Shown here piece by piece: positions 9,301 through 17,909 of a stretch of 34,179 nucleotides of DNA. The first letter of the stretch is position 1. Every line of letters starts with the position of its first letter. The stretch comes from Actinomycetes bacterium (GTDB lineage: Bacteria > Actinomycetota > Actinomycetes > Actinomycetales > Cellulomonadaceae): contig JAJYTJ010000024.1 in NCBI GenBank assembly GCA_021793115.1, positions 1 through 34,179 on the forward strand, written 5' to 3'. The notes beneath the pieces were generated by a model that saw nothing but the letters and a program-made list of their open reading frames with translations, was not told the DNA's origin and did no database searches. A program made the translations under genes and the position numbers.

Positions 9301-9333
9301 GGCGGGGTTCTGTTCCCCGCCGCCGATCGGCGG
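9301..9333 (-). terminator. possible hairpin after the pseudokinase gene
   Basis: Two dyads lie between the pseudokinase stop and trxB: a 7-bp stem (9301-9307 with 9315-9321, 7-nt loop) and an adjacent perfect 14-bp palindrome CCGCCGATCGGCGG at 9320-9333. No T-run follows on the minus strand, so it may attenuate transcription or protect a 3' end rather than fully terminate. Confidence 0.35.
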
Positions 9334-11394
9334 TCAGCCGAGCTGGATCTCGGTGAGCTCGATGCGGAACGCGCCGTCGCTCGTGGTGGGCAGCTGCGTG
9401 AACCAGATGACGAGGGACGACGTGGTCTGCGCCGGGTCGAGCGTGAACACGGCGTCGGGCGACATCGGCCCCGAGGCCAGGAGCGTGCCTCCGGTGGGCT
9501 GGGTGGCGTCACCGGTGCGGATCTCCACGTTCCCGCCGGTGCCGTTGACGTGCAGCGTCACCGTGTGCACGGTGGCCGGCTGCGCGAGCTGGACCTGCAG
9601 CCCGAGGGCTGGCTTGAGGCCCCCGAAGCTGGCGCGCGCATACGTCATCGACATCCAGTACGTCGACGGGTCGCCGTCGAACGCGCGGCTGAGGAGTTCC
9701 GGGTGGTCGCCGGGGCTCCCGTCGGGGTTGATGACGGTGAGGCCGCTGATCACCGCGGTACCGCCCACCGCGGTGGCGCTCGGCGTCGGCGTCGGGCTCG
9801 GTGAGGCGTGCGGGCTCGTCGCTGCGCTCGTCGGGCTGTGCTGGCCGGTGCCGCCGTGCGCGGCGCCGGTGTCGAGCGTCGCGGTGTGCCCGCTGAAGAG
9901 GGCCTTCGCGGCGAAGGCGATGGCGAGGACGACGAGCACGGCGACGATGGCGACGGCGATGCCCATCCCGGCCCGGCGCGGAGCCGGCTCGTCCAGGCGG
10001 CCGAAGTCGAACGGGTCCGGGTCGCCGGCGGCCGGCGGCTCGAACCTCGGCGGCGGCGCGCCCGGGCCGGCTTGCGGCGGCACCAGGGGCGGCATCGGCG
10101 CGGTCGGCGCCGGGGCAGGGAACGCCGCGGGTGGCGGCGATGAGGTGGCGGCGCCGGTCGGGACCGCCGGCCCCGGGTAGGCGGGACCGGGGTAGGCAGG
10201 GCCGGGGTACGCCGGAGCGGGGTGCGCCGGAGCGGGGTGCTCGGGCGCTCCGCCCGCAGCGCCGGGATAGGCCTCGCCCACCTCTGCGCCCGGGAACGCC
10301 GCGCCCGGCACCGGGAACGCCTCGCCTGCGCCCGGGAACGCCTCGCCTGGTGCCGGAAACGCCTCGCCTGCGCCCGGGAACGCCTCGCCTGGTGCCGGGT
10401 AAGCCTCGCCGGGCCCGGCCGCGACGGGGAACGCGGACGGCACGCCCATGGGCGGCGTGACCGCGTCCCGGCCGGACGGTGCAGGTGGCGTCTGAGCGCG
10501 ATGGGCGCCCGAGGGCGGAGCCGTGAACGCCGAGCGCACGGACTGGCGCACCACCTGCCCGGGCGCGGTGACCGGGGGTGCGGGGTCGGCGACCACCGGC
10601 GGGAAGTGCGGCCTGGCCCGGCCCTGCACGCGGATCTCGCCCCACGGCTCGAGCTCTCGCACGAGGTCGGCGGGGCTCAACGGCCCGTCGTCCTCGCGAC
10701 CGAGCGTGGCCACGCACAGCGTGTTGAGGTCTGCCGGCACACCGGGGACCAGCTCGGCGGGGGGCACCGGCACGCCATCCGTCTCGGGCGCCGTCGGCAG
10801 GCCGTCGGCCGCCTCGGCCGGCCCCGGCCAGTGCCCGGTGAGGGCGGCGTACACGAGCCGGACCAGGTCGGTCGCGTCGACGCGACTGGTGGTCCGGGCG
10901 TCCCCGCCCGCGCGGCCCAGGAGGACGGCGTCGAGCGCGAGCCCGGACACGAGCACCCGTCCCTCGTCGGACACCGCCAGGGTGGACGGGCGCAGCGCCA
11001 GGTGGTGCACGCCCCGCCGCCGGGCCACCTCCAGCGCCGTGGCCGCCTCGCCGACGATCGCGCGGGCCTGGTCGGCCGAGAGCGGCTCGCGCGCGACGAG
11101 CCGGTCCAGGGTCGGTCCTGCCACCAGCTCGGTGACCACGTAGCCCACGCCGTCGTCCGATCCGACGTCGAGCACCCGGACCAGCCGGGGATCGGCGACG
11201 AGGGACGCCCGCCGCGCCGCGTCGAGCGCCGGCCCGGCGCCACCGGCGGGGATCGTCCGCACGACGACGGGGCGGGCGAGGATCTGGTCCGTGGCGGTCC
11301 ACTCGGAGGTCCCGGGTAGCGCGCACGGCCGAGGGTCGGTCAGCTCGTAGCGCCCCGAGAGCACCGTGCCGCGCCCGATGACGCCGTCCACCAC
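9334..11394 (-). CDS. membrane-anchored pseudokinase with C-terminal F5/8C-like domain
   Basis: Protein of 686 residues. Residues 1-260 resemble a Ser/Thr kinase (VLSGRYEL at the start), but the catalytic HRDLKPxN region reads HLALRPST, so the Asp and Asn are replaced, and the DFG position reads SGL. It should be catalytically dead. A Pro/Gly/Ala-rich linker with tandem repeats follows. One transmembrane helix (AVAIVAVLVVLAIAFAAKAL, about residues 480-500) comes next. The exported C-terminal domain (about 550-685) looks like a discoidin/F5-8C fold. In Mycobacterium the homologous region is the C-terminal part of MviN/MurJ (Rv3910), whose pseudokinase binds FhaA. Here it is a separate gene and murJ is missing next to it. 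GGAGG precedes GTG 11394 very closely; GTG 11391 is equally possible. Confidence 0.85.
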   Translation of the reverse strand: MVDGVIGRGTVLSGRYELTDPRPCALPGTSEWTATDQILARPVVVRTIPAGGAGPALDAARRASLVADPRLVRVLDVGSDDGVGYVVTELVAGPTLDRLVAREPLSADQARAIVGEAATALEVARRRGVHHLALRPSTLAVSDEGRVLVSGLALDAVLLGRAGGDARTTSRVDATDLVRLVYAALTGHWPGPAEAADGLPTAPETDGVPVPPAELVPGVPADLNTLCVATLGREDDGPLSPADLVRELEPWGEIRVQGRARPHFPPVVADPAPPVTAPGQVVRQSVRSAFTAPPSGAHRAQTPPAPSGRDAVTPPMGVPSAFPVAAGPGEAYPAPGEAFPGAGEAFPAPGEAFPGAGEAFPVPGAAFPGAEVGEAYPGAAGGAPEHPAPAHPAPAYPGPAYPGPAYPGPAVPTGAATSSPPPAAFPAPAPTAPMPPLVPPQAGPGAPPPRFEPPAAGDPDPFDFGRLDEPAPRRAGMGIAVAIVAVLVVLAIAFAAKALFSGHTATLDTGAAHGGTGQHSPTSAATSPHASPSPTPTPSATAVGGTAVISGLTVINPDGSPGDHPELLSRAFDGDPSTYWMSMTYARASFGGLKPALGLQVQLAQPATVHTVTLHVNGTGGNVEIRTGDATQPTGGTLLASGPMSPDAVFTLDPAQTTSSLVIWFTQLPTTSDGAFRIELTEIQLG
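10172..10246. repeat. 15-bp coding tandem repeat in the pseudokinase linker
   Basis: Five 15-bp units encode repeated PAYPG / PAHPA pentapeptides on the minus strand. They belong to the proline-rich linker between the pseudokinase domain and the transmembrane helix. Confidence 0.75.
10312..10416. repeat. 21-bp coding tandem repeat in the pseudokinase linker
   Basis: Five 21-bp units encode a heptapeptide alternating GEAFPGA and GEAFPAP on the minus strand; the outermost copy (10396) is diverged. Such repeats vary in number between strains, so this is a likely site of length polymorphism. Confidence 0.8.
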
Positions 11395-11490
11395 GCCTCC
11401 CCGTCGATCGGTCCCGCCTGTCGGGACATGCTAGCGACGCCGACCGAGCGACCCGCCGACCGCGGACGGGCAACCACCGCCGGGACGGGG

Positions 11491-13716
11491 TCAGGCCTCG
11501 TCGTCGTGCGCCGCCGGGGCGTCGGTCGGTGCCCTGTGGTCGGTCGGCGCGGGCGTGTCGGGGCGTGCGGTGGCGTCGGGCGGGGCGGCCGGGTCGGTGG
11601 CGCCGGTGGACAGGGCGGGGTCGCCGCTGGGGATGGGACCGCCGAGCACGGGCGGCGCCGGCGTCGCGTCGGGCACGTGCCGGTCGCCGCGCCGTGCGGA
11701 CTGGCCACGCCGCACCGTGCGGACGATGCCGAGCACCAGGCCGAGCGCCAGCAGCGCCCCGATCACCACGGTGCCCACGTTCTCGATGGTGGGTGCCACG
11801 CGGGCGGAGAAGCCGACCGAGCTGCTGACGGTGGTCCCGTCCTGCCCGACGAGCCGGGCGTCGACCTGGACGTCGCAGTTGGCGATGGCGGTCAGGTTGA
11901 CCACCACCGAGGTGTCCGTGCCCGGCTCGGCCGTGACGGTGCCGCTGCGCGCGGGCTGCAGGCAGGCCTTGTGCGGCGCGACCGCGACGGACACGGTGGC
12001 CGGCACCTTCAGCGCGTTGTGCACGACGAACCGCACGGGTGCGGCGGAGGAGATGACGTTGAGGCTGGGCGGCCGGCGGAGGGACAGCCCGGTGCGGGCG
12101 GCGGTGGTGGCCGCGAGCGCCTTCTGCACCAGCGCCTCCCGGCCGGTGGGGTCGGCTCGCCACGCCACCGAGAGGGGGGCCAGCACCGTCTCGTCGAGAC
12201 CGGCGGTGAGAGTCCCGCCGTCGCCGATCGCGTGTGCGAAGGCGATCGTTGCGTCGCGCGAGTCGGCCAGCGCCCGGACCTCGCCAGGCGCGAGCTCGCC
12301 GGGGTCGACGGCGCTCGCGGCGAGAGCCGCGCGCGGGGTGCCTTCGCCCTCGGCCCCGAGCAGCGCGCTCACCGGGACGATCCGGCTCCACGGCGAGGAG
12401 CGCAGCGCGTCCATCAGCGCGCCGACCAGCACGGGGTCGGGTGTCCACGTCCGGCCGGGGGCGATGAGCACGTCGTGCGGCCGGGTGCTGCCGTCGTGCG
12501 CCAGCACGGCCAGCTCGGCGAGCATCCGCTGCACGGTGGTCGCCGTCGTGGCGCCGGCCTGCACCTCGTCGGGCGCCGTGAACAGGTCCGTGAGCACACC
12601 GTCCGGCACGAGGGCGGCCAGCGAGCCGTGCCCGGTGTCCAGCGCCACCGGAGCGGTCGCCGCGCCCTCGTCGGACTGCAGCGTGGTCGGGCCCACGACG
12701 ATCGCCCGTGCGCCGGCCGCCGCCGCCGCGTCGACCGTGGGCCGGTCGAGCGTGCCGTCGGGCGCCCACACCACGTCGGTCCGCGCGTTGATCCGGGCCA
12801 GGTCCGACGATGCGGACAGCGCCATGGCCGCCGAGAGCAGCTCGGGCCGCCCGGCGTGCGCGACGGCGCCGAGGTCGAGGTCGCCCCACGGCAGCGCGAA
12901 CGTGTCCCGGCGGGCCAGGGCCGCGGTGAGCTGCTGGGCCCACGCCTTCGCGCCGCCGCCGTCGGCGGTCGCGGCGGCGAGCAGCGCGGGGTCCGCCGCC
13001 ATCTCGACGTCGGGCTCCGCCTGCGCCAGAGCGCCCAGCGCGGCGAGCCGACCGCCCTGACCCGTGGCCTGCGTGAGCGCGGCGAGGTCGCCCGCCGTGC
13101 CCGTGACCGGTGCCAGGAGCCCCACCTGCACCTGGGGCACCACCTGGTCGAACATCCACAGCAGGAAGGTGCGCTGGATGCCCACCCGCGAGCCGTCCAT
13201 CACCGCCTCGACGGCCAGGCCACGAGGGCCCCACGAGCCGGCCAGGGTGGACAGGCGCACGCCGGAGGCCGGCAGTGTGAGAGTCACCGTGGTCTGCCCG
13301 CCCGGTGGGATCGACAGCGAGCCGGTGTTGACGACCCAGGTCCCCACGGCTCCGCTCGAGCCCGTGACCCAGCCCTCGAGATCGGCGCGCGAGGCCGGCC
13401 GGAACCGGTTGAGGCGCAGGTCGGCAAACACCCCGTCGAGCTGCTTGCCGGTCTGGTTGGTGAGCGTCGCCGTGACCGTGAGGTCCTGTCCCGGCTCCAG
13501 CACGGTGGGGCTCACGCTGTCGATCTGGACGGCGACCAGGGGGGCGGCGGGCGCCGCCGGAGCCGGGCCGGCGGCGGGTCGGACGGCCGTGGCGGCGGCC
13601 GCGGCACTCGTCGGGCCGCCGGGCACACCCGCCGGCAGGGCCGCCGCGACGAGCGGCGACGCGCTCGCGAGCAGCGCCAGCGCGACCCCGGTGAGGCGGC
13701 GCCGCAGGCCCGTCAC
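11491..13716 (-). CDS. DUF6049 family exported membrane protein
   Basis: Protein of 741 residues. It has a signal peptide ([20 protein letters not shown] then an Ala-rich cleavage region), a beta-rich extracytoplasmic N-terminus ([23 protein letters not shown]), a large central domain with repeated Ala/Asp-rich segments, and a single C-terminal membrane helix (about residues 642-670) followed by a basic then Pro/Asp/Thr-rich cytosolic tail. This architecture and position match the actinobacterial family (Rv3909-like) found between the NUDIX and murJ genes. Function is unknown, though context suggests a role in envelope synthesis. GTG 13716 overlaps the NUDIX stop as GTGA, so translation is probably coupled. 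Downstream, murJ is absent. Confidence 0.85.
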   Translation of the reverse strand: MTGLRRRLTGVALALLASASPLVAAALPAGVPGGPTSAAAAATAVRPAAGPAPAAPAAPLVAVQIDSVSPTVLEPGQDLTVTATLTNQTGKQLDGVFADLRLNRFRPASRADLEGWVTGSSGAVGTWVVNTGSLSIPPGGQTTVTLTLPASGVRLSTLAGSWGPRGLAVEAVMDGSRVGIQRTFLLWMFDQVVPQVQVGLLAPVTGTAGDLAALTQATGQGGRLAALGALAQAEPDVEMAADPALLAAATADGGGAKAWAQQLTAALARRDTFALPWGDLDLGAVAHAGRPELLSAAMALSASSDLARINARTDVVWAPDGTLDRPTVDAAAAAGARAIVVGPTTLQSDEGAATAPVALDTGHGSLAALVPDGVLTDLFTAPDEVQAGATTATTVQRMLAELAVLAHDGSTRPHDVLIAPGRTWTPDPVLVGALMDALRSSPWSRIVPVSALLGAEGEGTPRAALAASAVDPGELAPGEVRALADSRDATIAFAHAIGDGGTLTAGLDETVLAPLSVAWRADPTGREALVQKALAATTAARTGLSLRRPPSLNVISSAAPVRFVVHNALKVPATVSVAVAPHKACLQPARSGTVTAEPGTDTSVVVNLTAIANCDVQVDARLVGQDGTTVSSSVGFSARVAPTIENVGTVVIGALLALGLVLGIVRTVRRGQSARRGDRHVPDATPAPPVLGGPIPSGDPALSTGATDPAAPPDATARPDTPAPTDHRAPTDAPAAHDDEA

Positions 13717-14255
13717 GACGACTCGGTGAGCGCCGTGTGGGCCGTCTCGGCGAGGCGCCGCTCGTTGGGGTACGCCAGCCGTTCCGGCAGCGCGAGGACG
13801 GGGACCCACTCGACGTCCTCCACCTCGCCGTCCGGGTCGCCGGCGACGGTCAGCTCGCCGCCGAGGGCGCCGAGCAGGAAGTGGTGCACCACCTTGTGCA
13901 CGCGGCGGTCCTCGCCGCTGAACCAGTAGTCGATGACGCCGAGCCGGCGGAGCACCTCGCCGCGGATGCCCGTCTCCTCGGCGATCTCCCGGACCGCGGC
14001 CTCCTCGGGCGTCTCGTCGCCCTCGAGGTGGCCCTTGGGCAGGCACCACTCGAGGCGGCCCGCACGGTTGCGGCGCGCGATGACGGCGGCGACGTGGAGC
14101 CCGCCGCGCTGCGCCACCACGAGGCCGCCCGCGGAGGTCTCGTCGACGATGGGCAGGCCGCCCGCGGCGGCCGGCACCTCGACCGGCTCGATCCGCAGTC
14201 GGTGGCCCCCCGGCGGCGCGGGTACCCGCTCCGGACCGCTGTCACCGCTGGGCAT
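13713..14255 (-). CDS. NUDIX hydrolase (MutT4-like)
   Basis: Protein of 180 residues. It contains a perfect Nudix box, [20 protein letters not shown] followed by TGI, which binds divalent metal and hydrolyses a nucleoside diphosphate linked to another group. [14 protein letters not shown] and [12 protein letters not shown] are typical of the actinobacterial group beside pcnA (Rv3908-like). The substrate is unknown. I start it at ATG 14255; a -10-like TACAGT (14267-14262 on the minus strand) lies only 6 nt upstream of this ATG, which suggests a leaderless message. The frame stays open upstream only as the shadow of the CCA enzyme. It is first in a unit with the DUF6049 gene and divergent from pcnA. 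Confidence 0.9.
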   Translation of the reverse strand: MPSGDSGPERVPAPPGGHRLRIEPVEVPAAAGGLPIVDETSAGGLVVAQRGGLHVAAVIARRNRAGRLEWCLPKGHLEGDETPEEAAVREIAEETGIRGEVLRRLGVIDYWFSGEDRRVHKVVHHFLLGALGGELTVAGDPDGEVEDVEWVPVLALPERLAYPNERRLAETAHTALTESS

Positions 14256-14270
14256 GCCGACACTGTAACG

Positions 14271-14282
14271 AGTCACGTGACT
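14271..14282. promoter_or_regulatory. CACGTG palindrome in the NUDIX/CCA enzyme divergent promoter
   Basis: Perfect 12-bp palindrome AGTCACGTGACT within the 63-bp gap between two divergent genes. For the minus-strand gene it falls between the -10-like TACAGT and where a -35 would lie, a typical repressor position. It shares the CACGTG centre with parS but lacks the flanking TTT/AAA. The binding protein is unknown. Confidence 0.45.
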
Positions 14283-14318
14283 GGCCTCGGACCCCCGCGT
14301 GTCTGGCAGGCTGGTCCG

Positions 14319-15818
14319 GTGCCACCTACCGACCCCATGGATGCGCTGCGCCGCCGCGCCGTGGCCCGCCTCGTCCAGCTGGCGCCCGACGCGCTGGAGC
14401 TCGGGCGTCGCTTCGCGGCCGCGGGGCACGAGCTCGCGCTCGTCGGCGGCCCGGTGCGGGACGCCTTCCTGGGGCGGCGCAGCGCCGACCTGGACTTCGC
14501 GACCTCCGCGACACCCGACGAGACGCAGGCGCTCCTGGCCGGCTGGGGCGACGCCCACTGGGACGTCGGCAAGCGGTTCGGCACCCTCGGGGCGCGGCGG
14601 TTCGGCCGGCACGGCTCGGCGGACGTCGTCGTCGAGATCACCACCTACCGCACGGACGCCTACGACCCGACGTCCCGCAAGCCGGAGGTCGTCTACGGCG
14701 ACACCCTCGAGGGCGACCTGTCGCGCCGTGACTTCACCGTCAACGCGATGGCGGTGCGGATGCCGACCCTGGAGTTCGTCGACCCCTTCGACGGGCTCGC
14801 CGACCTCGCCCGTCGGGTGCTGCGCACGCCCGTGGCGGCGACGCAGTCGTTCGACGACGACCCGCTGCGGATGCTGCGCGCGGCGCGGTTCGCCGCGCAG
14901 CTGGGGTTCGAGGTGGAGCCCGCGACGTTCGCGGCCATCGGGGCGCTCAAGGAGCGGATCGCGATCGTCTCGGCCGAGCGGGTGCGTGACGAGCTGTCCA
15001 AGCTGCTGCTCGCGGACCAGCCGCGACCGGGGCTGCGGGTGCTCGTCGACAGCGGGCTGGCGGACCTCGTCGTGCCCGAGCTGCCCGCGCTGCGCCTGGA
15101 GATCGACGAGCACCACCGCCACAAGGACGTCTACGAGCACACGCTCACGGTGCTGGACCAGGCGATCGCGCTGGAGACCGGGCCGGACGGCGCGGTCCCC
15201 GGCCCCGACCTGGTGCTCCGCCTGGCGGCGCTGCTGCACGACATCGGCAAGCCGCGCACGCGCCGCTTCGAGGCGGGCGGCGGCGTCTCGTTCCACCACC
15301 ACGAGGTGGTGGGCGCCAAGCTGGCCGCCAAGCGGCTCGCGGAGCTGCGGTTCGACAAGGCGACGATCCACGACGTCGCGCGGCTCGTCGAGCTGCACCT
15401 GCGGTTCCACGGCTACGGCGAGTCCGGCTGGACCGACTCGGCCGTGCGCCGCTACATCACCGACGCCGGCCCGCTGCTGGAGCGGCTGCACCGGCTGACG
15501 CGCTCGGACTGCACCACGCGCAACCGCGCGAAGGCGGCGCGGTTGGCCGGGGCGTACGACGACCTCGAGGAGCGCATCGCGCGGCTGCGTGAGCAGGAGG
15601 AGCTCGCGGCCGTCCGGCCCGACCTCGACGGCGCGCAGATCATGGCGCTGCTGCACATCCCGCCGGGGCGCGAGGTGGGCGAGGCCTACCGCTACCTGCT
15701 GGAGCTGCGGATGGATCGCGGCCCGCTCGGTCAGGAGGACGCGACCTCCGAGCTGCTCGCGTGGTGGGCCGCCCGCTCGTCGGCCGCCGCGACGGGCGAC
15801 GAGCGGGCGCGCCAGTAG
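14319..15818 (+). CDS. CCA tRNA nucleotidyltransferase
   Basis: Protein of 499 residues that adds or repairs the 3' CCA end of tRNAs. The polymerase-beta-like head has [13 protein letters not shown] followed by the metal-binding DLDFAT, then [11 protein letters not shown] and the neck motif [18 protein letters not shown]. The C-terminal half carries an HD phosphohydrolase domain ([11 protein letters not shown]) typical of actinobacterial enzymes (PcnA/Rv3907c type). GTG 14319 and ATG 14337 are both possible starts; neither has a strong ribosome binding site. The last 88 bp overlap the convergent MFS gene. It is divergent from the NUDIX-DUF6049 unit, as in related genomes. Confidence 0.93.
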   Translation: MPPTDPMDALRRRAVARLVQLAPDALELGRRFAAAGHELALVGGPVRDAFLGRRSADLDFATSATPDETQALLAGWGDAHWDVGKRFGTLGARRFGRHGSADVVVEITTYRTDAYDPTSRKPEVVYGDTLEGDLSRRDFTVNAMAVRMPTLEFVDPFDGLADLARRVLRTPVAATQSFDDDPLRMLRAARFAAQLGFEVEPATFAAIGALKERIAIVSAERVRDELSKLLLADQPRPGLRVLVDSGLADLVVPELPALRLEIDEHHRHKDVYEHTLTVLDQAIALETGPDGAVPGPDLVLRLAALLHDIGKPRTRRFEAGGGVSFHHHEVVGAKLAAKRLAELRFDKATIHDVARLVELHLRFHGYGESGWTDSAVRRYITDAGPLLERLHRLTRSDCTTRNRAKAARLAGAYDDLEERIARLREQEELAAVRPDLDGAQIMALLHIPPGREVGEAYRYLLELRMDRGPLGQEDATSELLAWWAARSSAAATGDERARQ

Positions 15819-17071
15819 AGCAGCGCCCCCAGCAGGTACGCCGCGGCGAGCGCGGCGAACGCGCCGCGCGACCAGCCGGTGTCCGGCAGGGCCACGGCGC
15901 CGAACGCGGCCGCGCCGACGAACGCCGCGTTGTAGAGGACGTCGTAGAGCGCGAAGGCGCGTCCGCGGAAGGCGTCCGCGGTGTCCCGCTGCACGATGGT
16001 GTCGACCGCGATCTTCGCCGCCTGCGCCGCGAAGCCCAGCACCACGGCGCCCGCGATGACCCAGGGCAGCGTCACGTCGACGACGAGCAGCACCTGCGAC
16101 ACGGTCGCGACGAGCAGGCAGACGACGATCCCGCGGTGCGGGCCGCCTAGCCGCGGCGAGACCACCGGCGTCACCACCACCGCGGCGAAGAACCCGACGC
16201 CCGTGGCGCCGACGATCGTCGCGAACGTCGCGATGCCCGCGGTGAGGTCGTGGGGGTCGTTCAGCAGGTTGCGCGAGATGAGGATGCTCGCCATGAGCAC
16301 CACGCCGTACAGCAGCCGGTGCCACGCCATGACGCCGAGAGCCTGCGCCGGCGTGCGGCGGGCGACGAGGTAGCGGGCGCCGTCCGCGAGGTCGTGGCCG
16401 ACGACGGCGAGGGCGCGCCGCACCGGCACCCGGCTGGGCTCGTCGGGCCCGAGCTGGTCCCGGCCCAGGCGGAGCGCGAGGATGGCCGCCCCGGCCTGGA
16501 GCACCGCGGCGACGACGAGCGCCACCGCGTCCCGACCGCGCCCGGCGGCCATGACCAGGCTGAGCCCGGCGCCGATCCCGCCTCCGACGAAGCTGGCGAC
16601 CGAGCCGAGGGTCGGGGCGATCGAGTTCGCGGTGAGCAGCAGCTCGCCGGCGACGACCTTGGGCTGCGACGCGGAGAGTGCCGCGAGGAGGAACCGGTTG
16701 ACGCTGAGGGTCGCCAGCGCCAGCACATAGACCGCCGGGCCCACACCCGCGGTGACCATGAGCAGGGCGAGGACGAGGGTGAGCGTGGTGCGCACGAGGT
16801 TGCCGACGACGAGCACCTGCCGGCGGCGCCACCGGTCGAGCAGCACGCCCGCCCAGGGCCCGACGATGGTGAACGGCAGCAGCAGCACGGCGAACGCCGC
16901 CGCGACGGCACCCGCCGTGGCGGCGTTCTGGGGGGAGAAGAAGAACAAGGTCGCCAGGCCGACGGTGAACATGCCGTCCGCGCCCTGGCTGACGAGCCGC
17001 ACGGCCAGCAGCCGGCGGAACCCGACGAGCGGCCAGAGCGCCTTGAGGTCGGCGATCACCTGCACCTGCAC
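15731..17071 (-). CDS. MFS transporter
   Basis: Protein of 446 residues with about 12 predicted hydrophobic helices and no signal peptide. The segment between helices 2 and 3 reads [17 protein letters not shown], the usual MFS loop motif. The sequence resembles the MFS group with [17 protein letters not shown] and [19 protein letters not shown] found beside pcnA in Cellulomonas-like genomes. Substrate unknown. Three GTG codons (17071, 17065, 17059) can start it. Its C-terminal tail ([13 protein letters not shown]) overlaps the end of the CCA enzyme gene on the other strand by 88 bp. Confidence 0.85.
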   Translation of the reverse strand: MQVQVIADLKALWPLVGFRRLLAVRLVSQGADGMFTVGLATLFFFSPQNAATAGAVAAAFAVLLLPFTIVGPWAGVLLDRWRRRQVLVVGNLVRTTLTLVLALLMVTAGVGPAVYVLALATLSVNRFLLAALSASQPKVVAGELLLTANSIAPTLGSVASFVGGGIGAGLSLVMAAGRGRDAVALVVAAVLQAGAAILALRLGRDQLGPDEPSRVPVRRALAVVGHDLADGARYLVARRTPAQALGVMAWHRLLYGVVLMASILISRNLLNDPHDLTAGIATFATIVGATGVGFFAAVVVTPVVSPRLGGPHRGIVVCLLVATVSQVLLVVDVTLPWVIAGAVVLGFAAQAAKIAVDTIVQRDTADAFRGRAFALYDVLYNAAFVGAAAFGAVALPDTGWSRGAFAALAAAYLLGALLYWRARSSPVAAADERAAHHASSSEVASS

Positions 17072-17123
17072 AGGCTAGGGGTTCGGCGGCGGTGGCCCGC
17101 ACGCCTGGGCGGACGGCCCGCCC

Positions 17124-17185
17124 GGGGACGGGCGTGGGGACGGAGTGGGGACGGGGTGGGGACGAGCGTGGGGACGGGCGCGGGG
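17124..17185. repeat. G-run array with 11-12 bp spacing (quadruplex-prone)
   Basis: Six GGGG runs on the plus strand begin at 17124, 17136, 17147, 17158, 17170 and 17182, mostly within a degenerate GTGGGGACG unit. Four or more evenly spaced G4 runs can form intramolecular quadruplexes. The array lies just upstream of the MFS gene and downstream of ybaK; both are read on the C-rich strand. Confidence 0.7.
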
Positions 17186-17236
17186 ATCCGCCTGGCGACG
17201 AACCGGCGCGGGTCTGCCGAGGAACCGGTCCGGGAC

Positions 17237-17713
17237 CTACCCGGGGATCGTCGTCACCGTCACCCAGCCGGCCGCCCCGCCGAGGTGTGCCAGCTCGTCG
17301 CACGTCAGCTCGATGGCCGACGCGGCGCTGCCGCACGCCGGGAACACGGTGCCGAAGCGGCGCAGCGACGTGTCGAGGTAGACCGTCGCCGCCGGCGGGT
17401 TGCCGAAGGGGCACACGCCGCCGGGTTCGTGGCCGGTGAGGAGCGGGACCTCGTCGCCGGCGAGCATGCGGGCCTTGAGGCCGAAGGCCGCCTTGAAGGC
17501 GGCGTTGTCCACCCGCGCGTCGCCGGCGGCCACGACGAGGATGGCGGTCTGCGGCGCGGGACCCCGGAAGCTCAGGGTCTTGGCGATGCGCTCCGGCGCA
17601 ACTCCCAGGGCCGCGGCCGCGAGCTCGACCGTGGCCGACGACTGCGCGGTCTCGATGATGTCGTCCCCGCGGCCGTAGCCGGCCAGGTGGGCGCGGGCAC
17701 TCTCCAGCGACAT
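17237..17713 (-). CDS. YbaK/EbsC family aminoacyl-tRNA deacylase
   Basis: Protein of 158 residues of the YbaK/ProX editing family, which by family hydrolyses mischarged aminoacyl-tRNAs such as Cys- or Ala-tRNA(Pro). Visible signatures include [10 protein letters not shown] (conserved lysine), [24 protein letters not shown] (the GGVCPFG motif) and [20 protein letters not shown] start at ATG 17713, giving the usual length; the longer open frame upstream is Arg/Pro-rich and untypical. It is followed by the G-rich spacer and the MFS gene on the same strand. Confidence 0.9.
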   Translation of the reverse strand: MSLESARAHLAGYGRGDDIIETAQSSATVELAAAALGVAPERIAKTLSFRGPAPQTAILVVAAGDARVDNAAFKAAFGLKARMLAGDEVPLLTGHEPGGVCPFGNPPAATVYLDTSLRRFGTVFPACGSAASAIELTCDELAHLGGAAGWVTVTTIPG

Positions 17714-17909
17714 GCGGCGATGGTAGGTCCGGCGCCGGTCTCGGCCGGGGTCGGGACAGCGGGGACGACCCTGGGGTGCTGGGCGTTCTTCCCGATGAGG
17801 GGAGGCGCGAGGTGGCCGGTCGGGAGCCCAGGCGCGAGGTGGTGGCCCGCGAGCGCTACCCCCGGCTGGTGGCCCGCGCGCTGCTGCTGACGCGTGCCGC
17901 TCGGCCGGC

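Noticed and set aside
9509..13234. 1241-codon minus-strand open frame
   Set aside because: It is a frame-shifted shadow of the pseudokinase and DUF6049 genes, almost entirely Arg/Gly/Pro/Ala.
13713..17414. 1233-codon minus-strand open frame ending in the NUDIX sequence
   Set aside because: Only the last 180 residues are real; the rest is antisense to the CCA enzyme and out of frame with the MFS gene, so a giant fusion is not supported.
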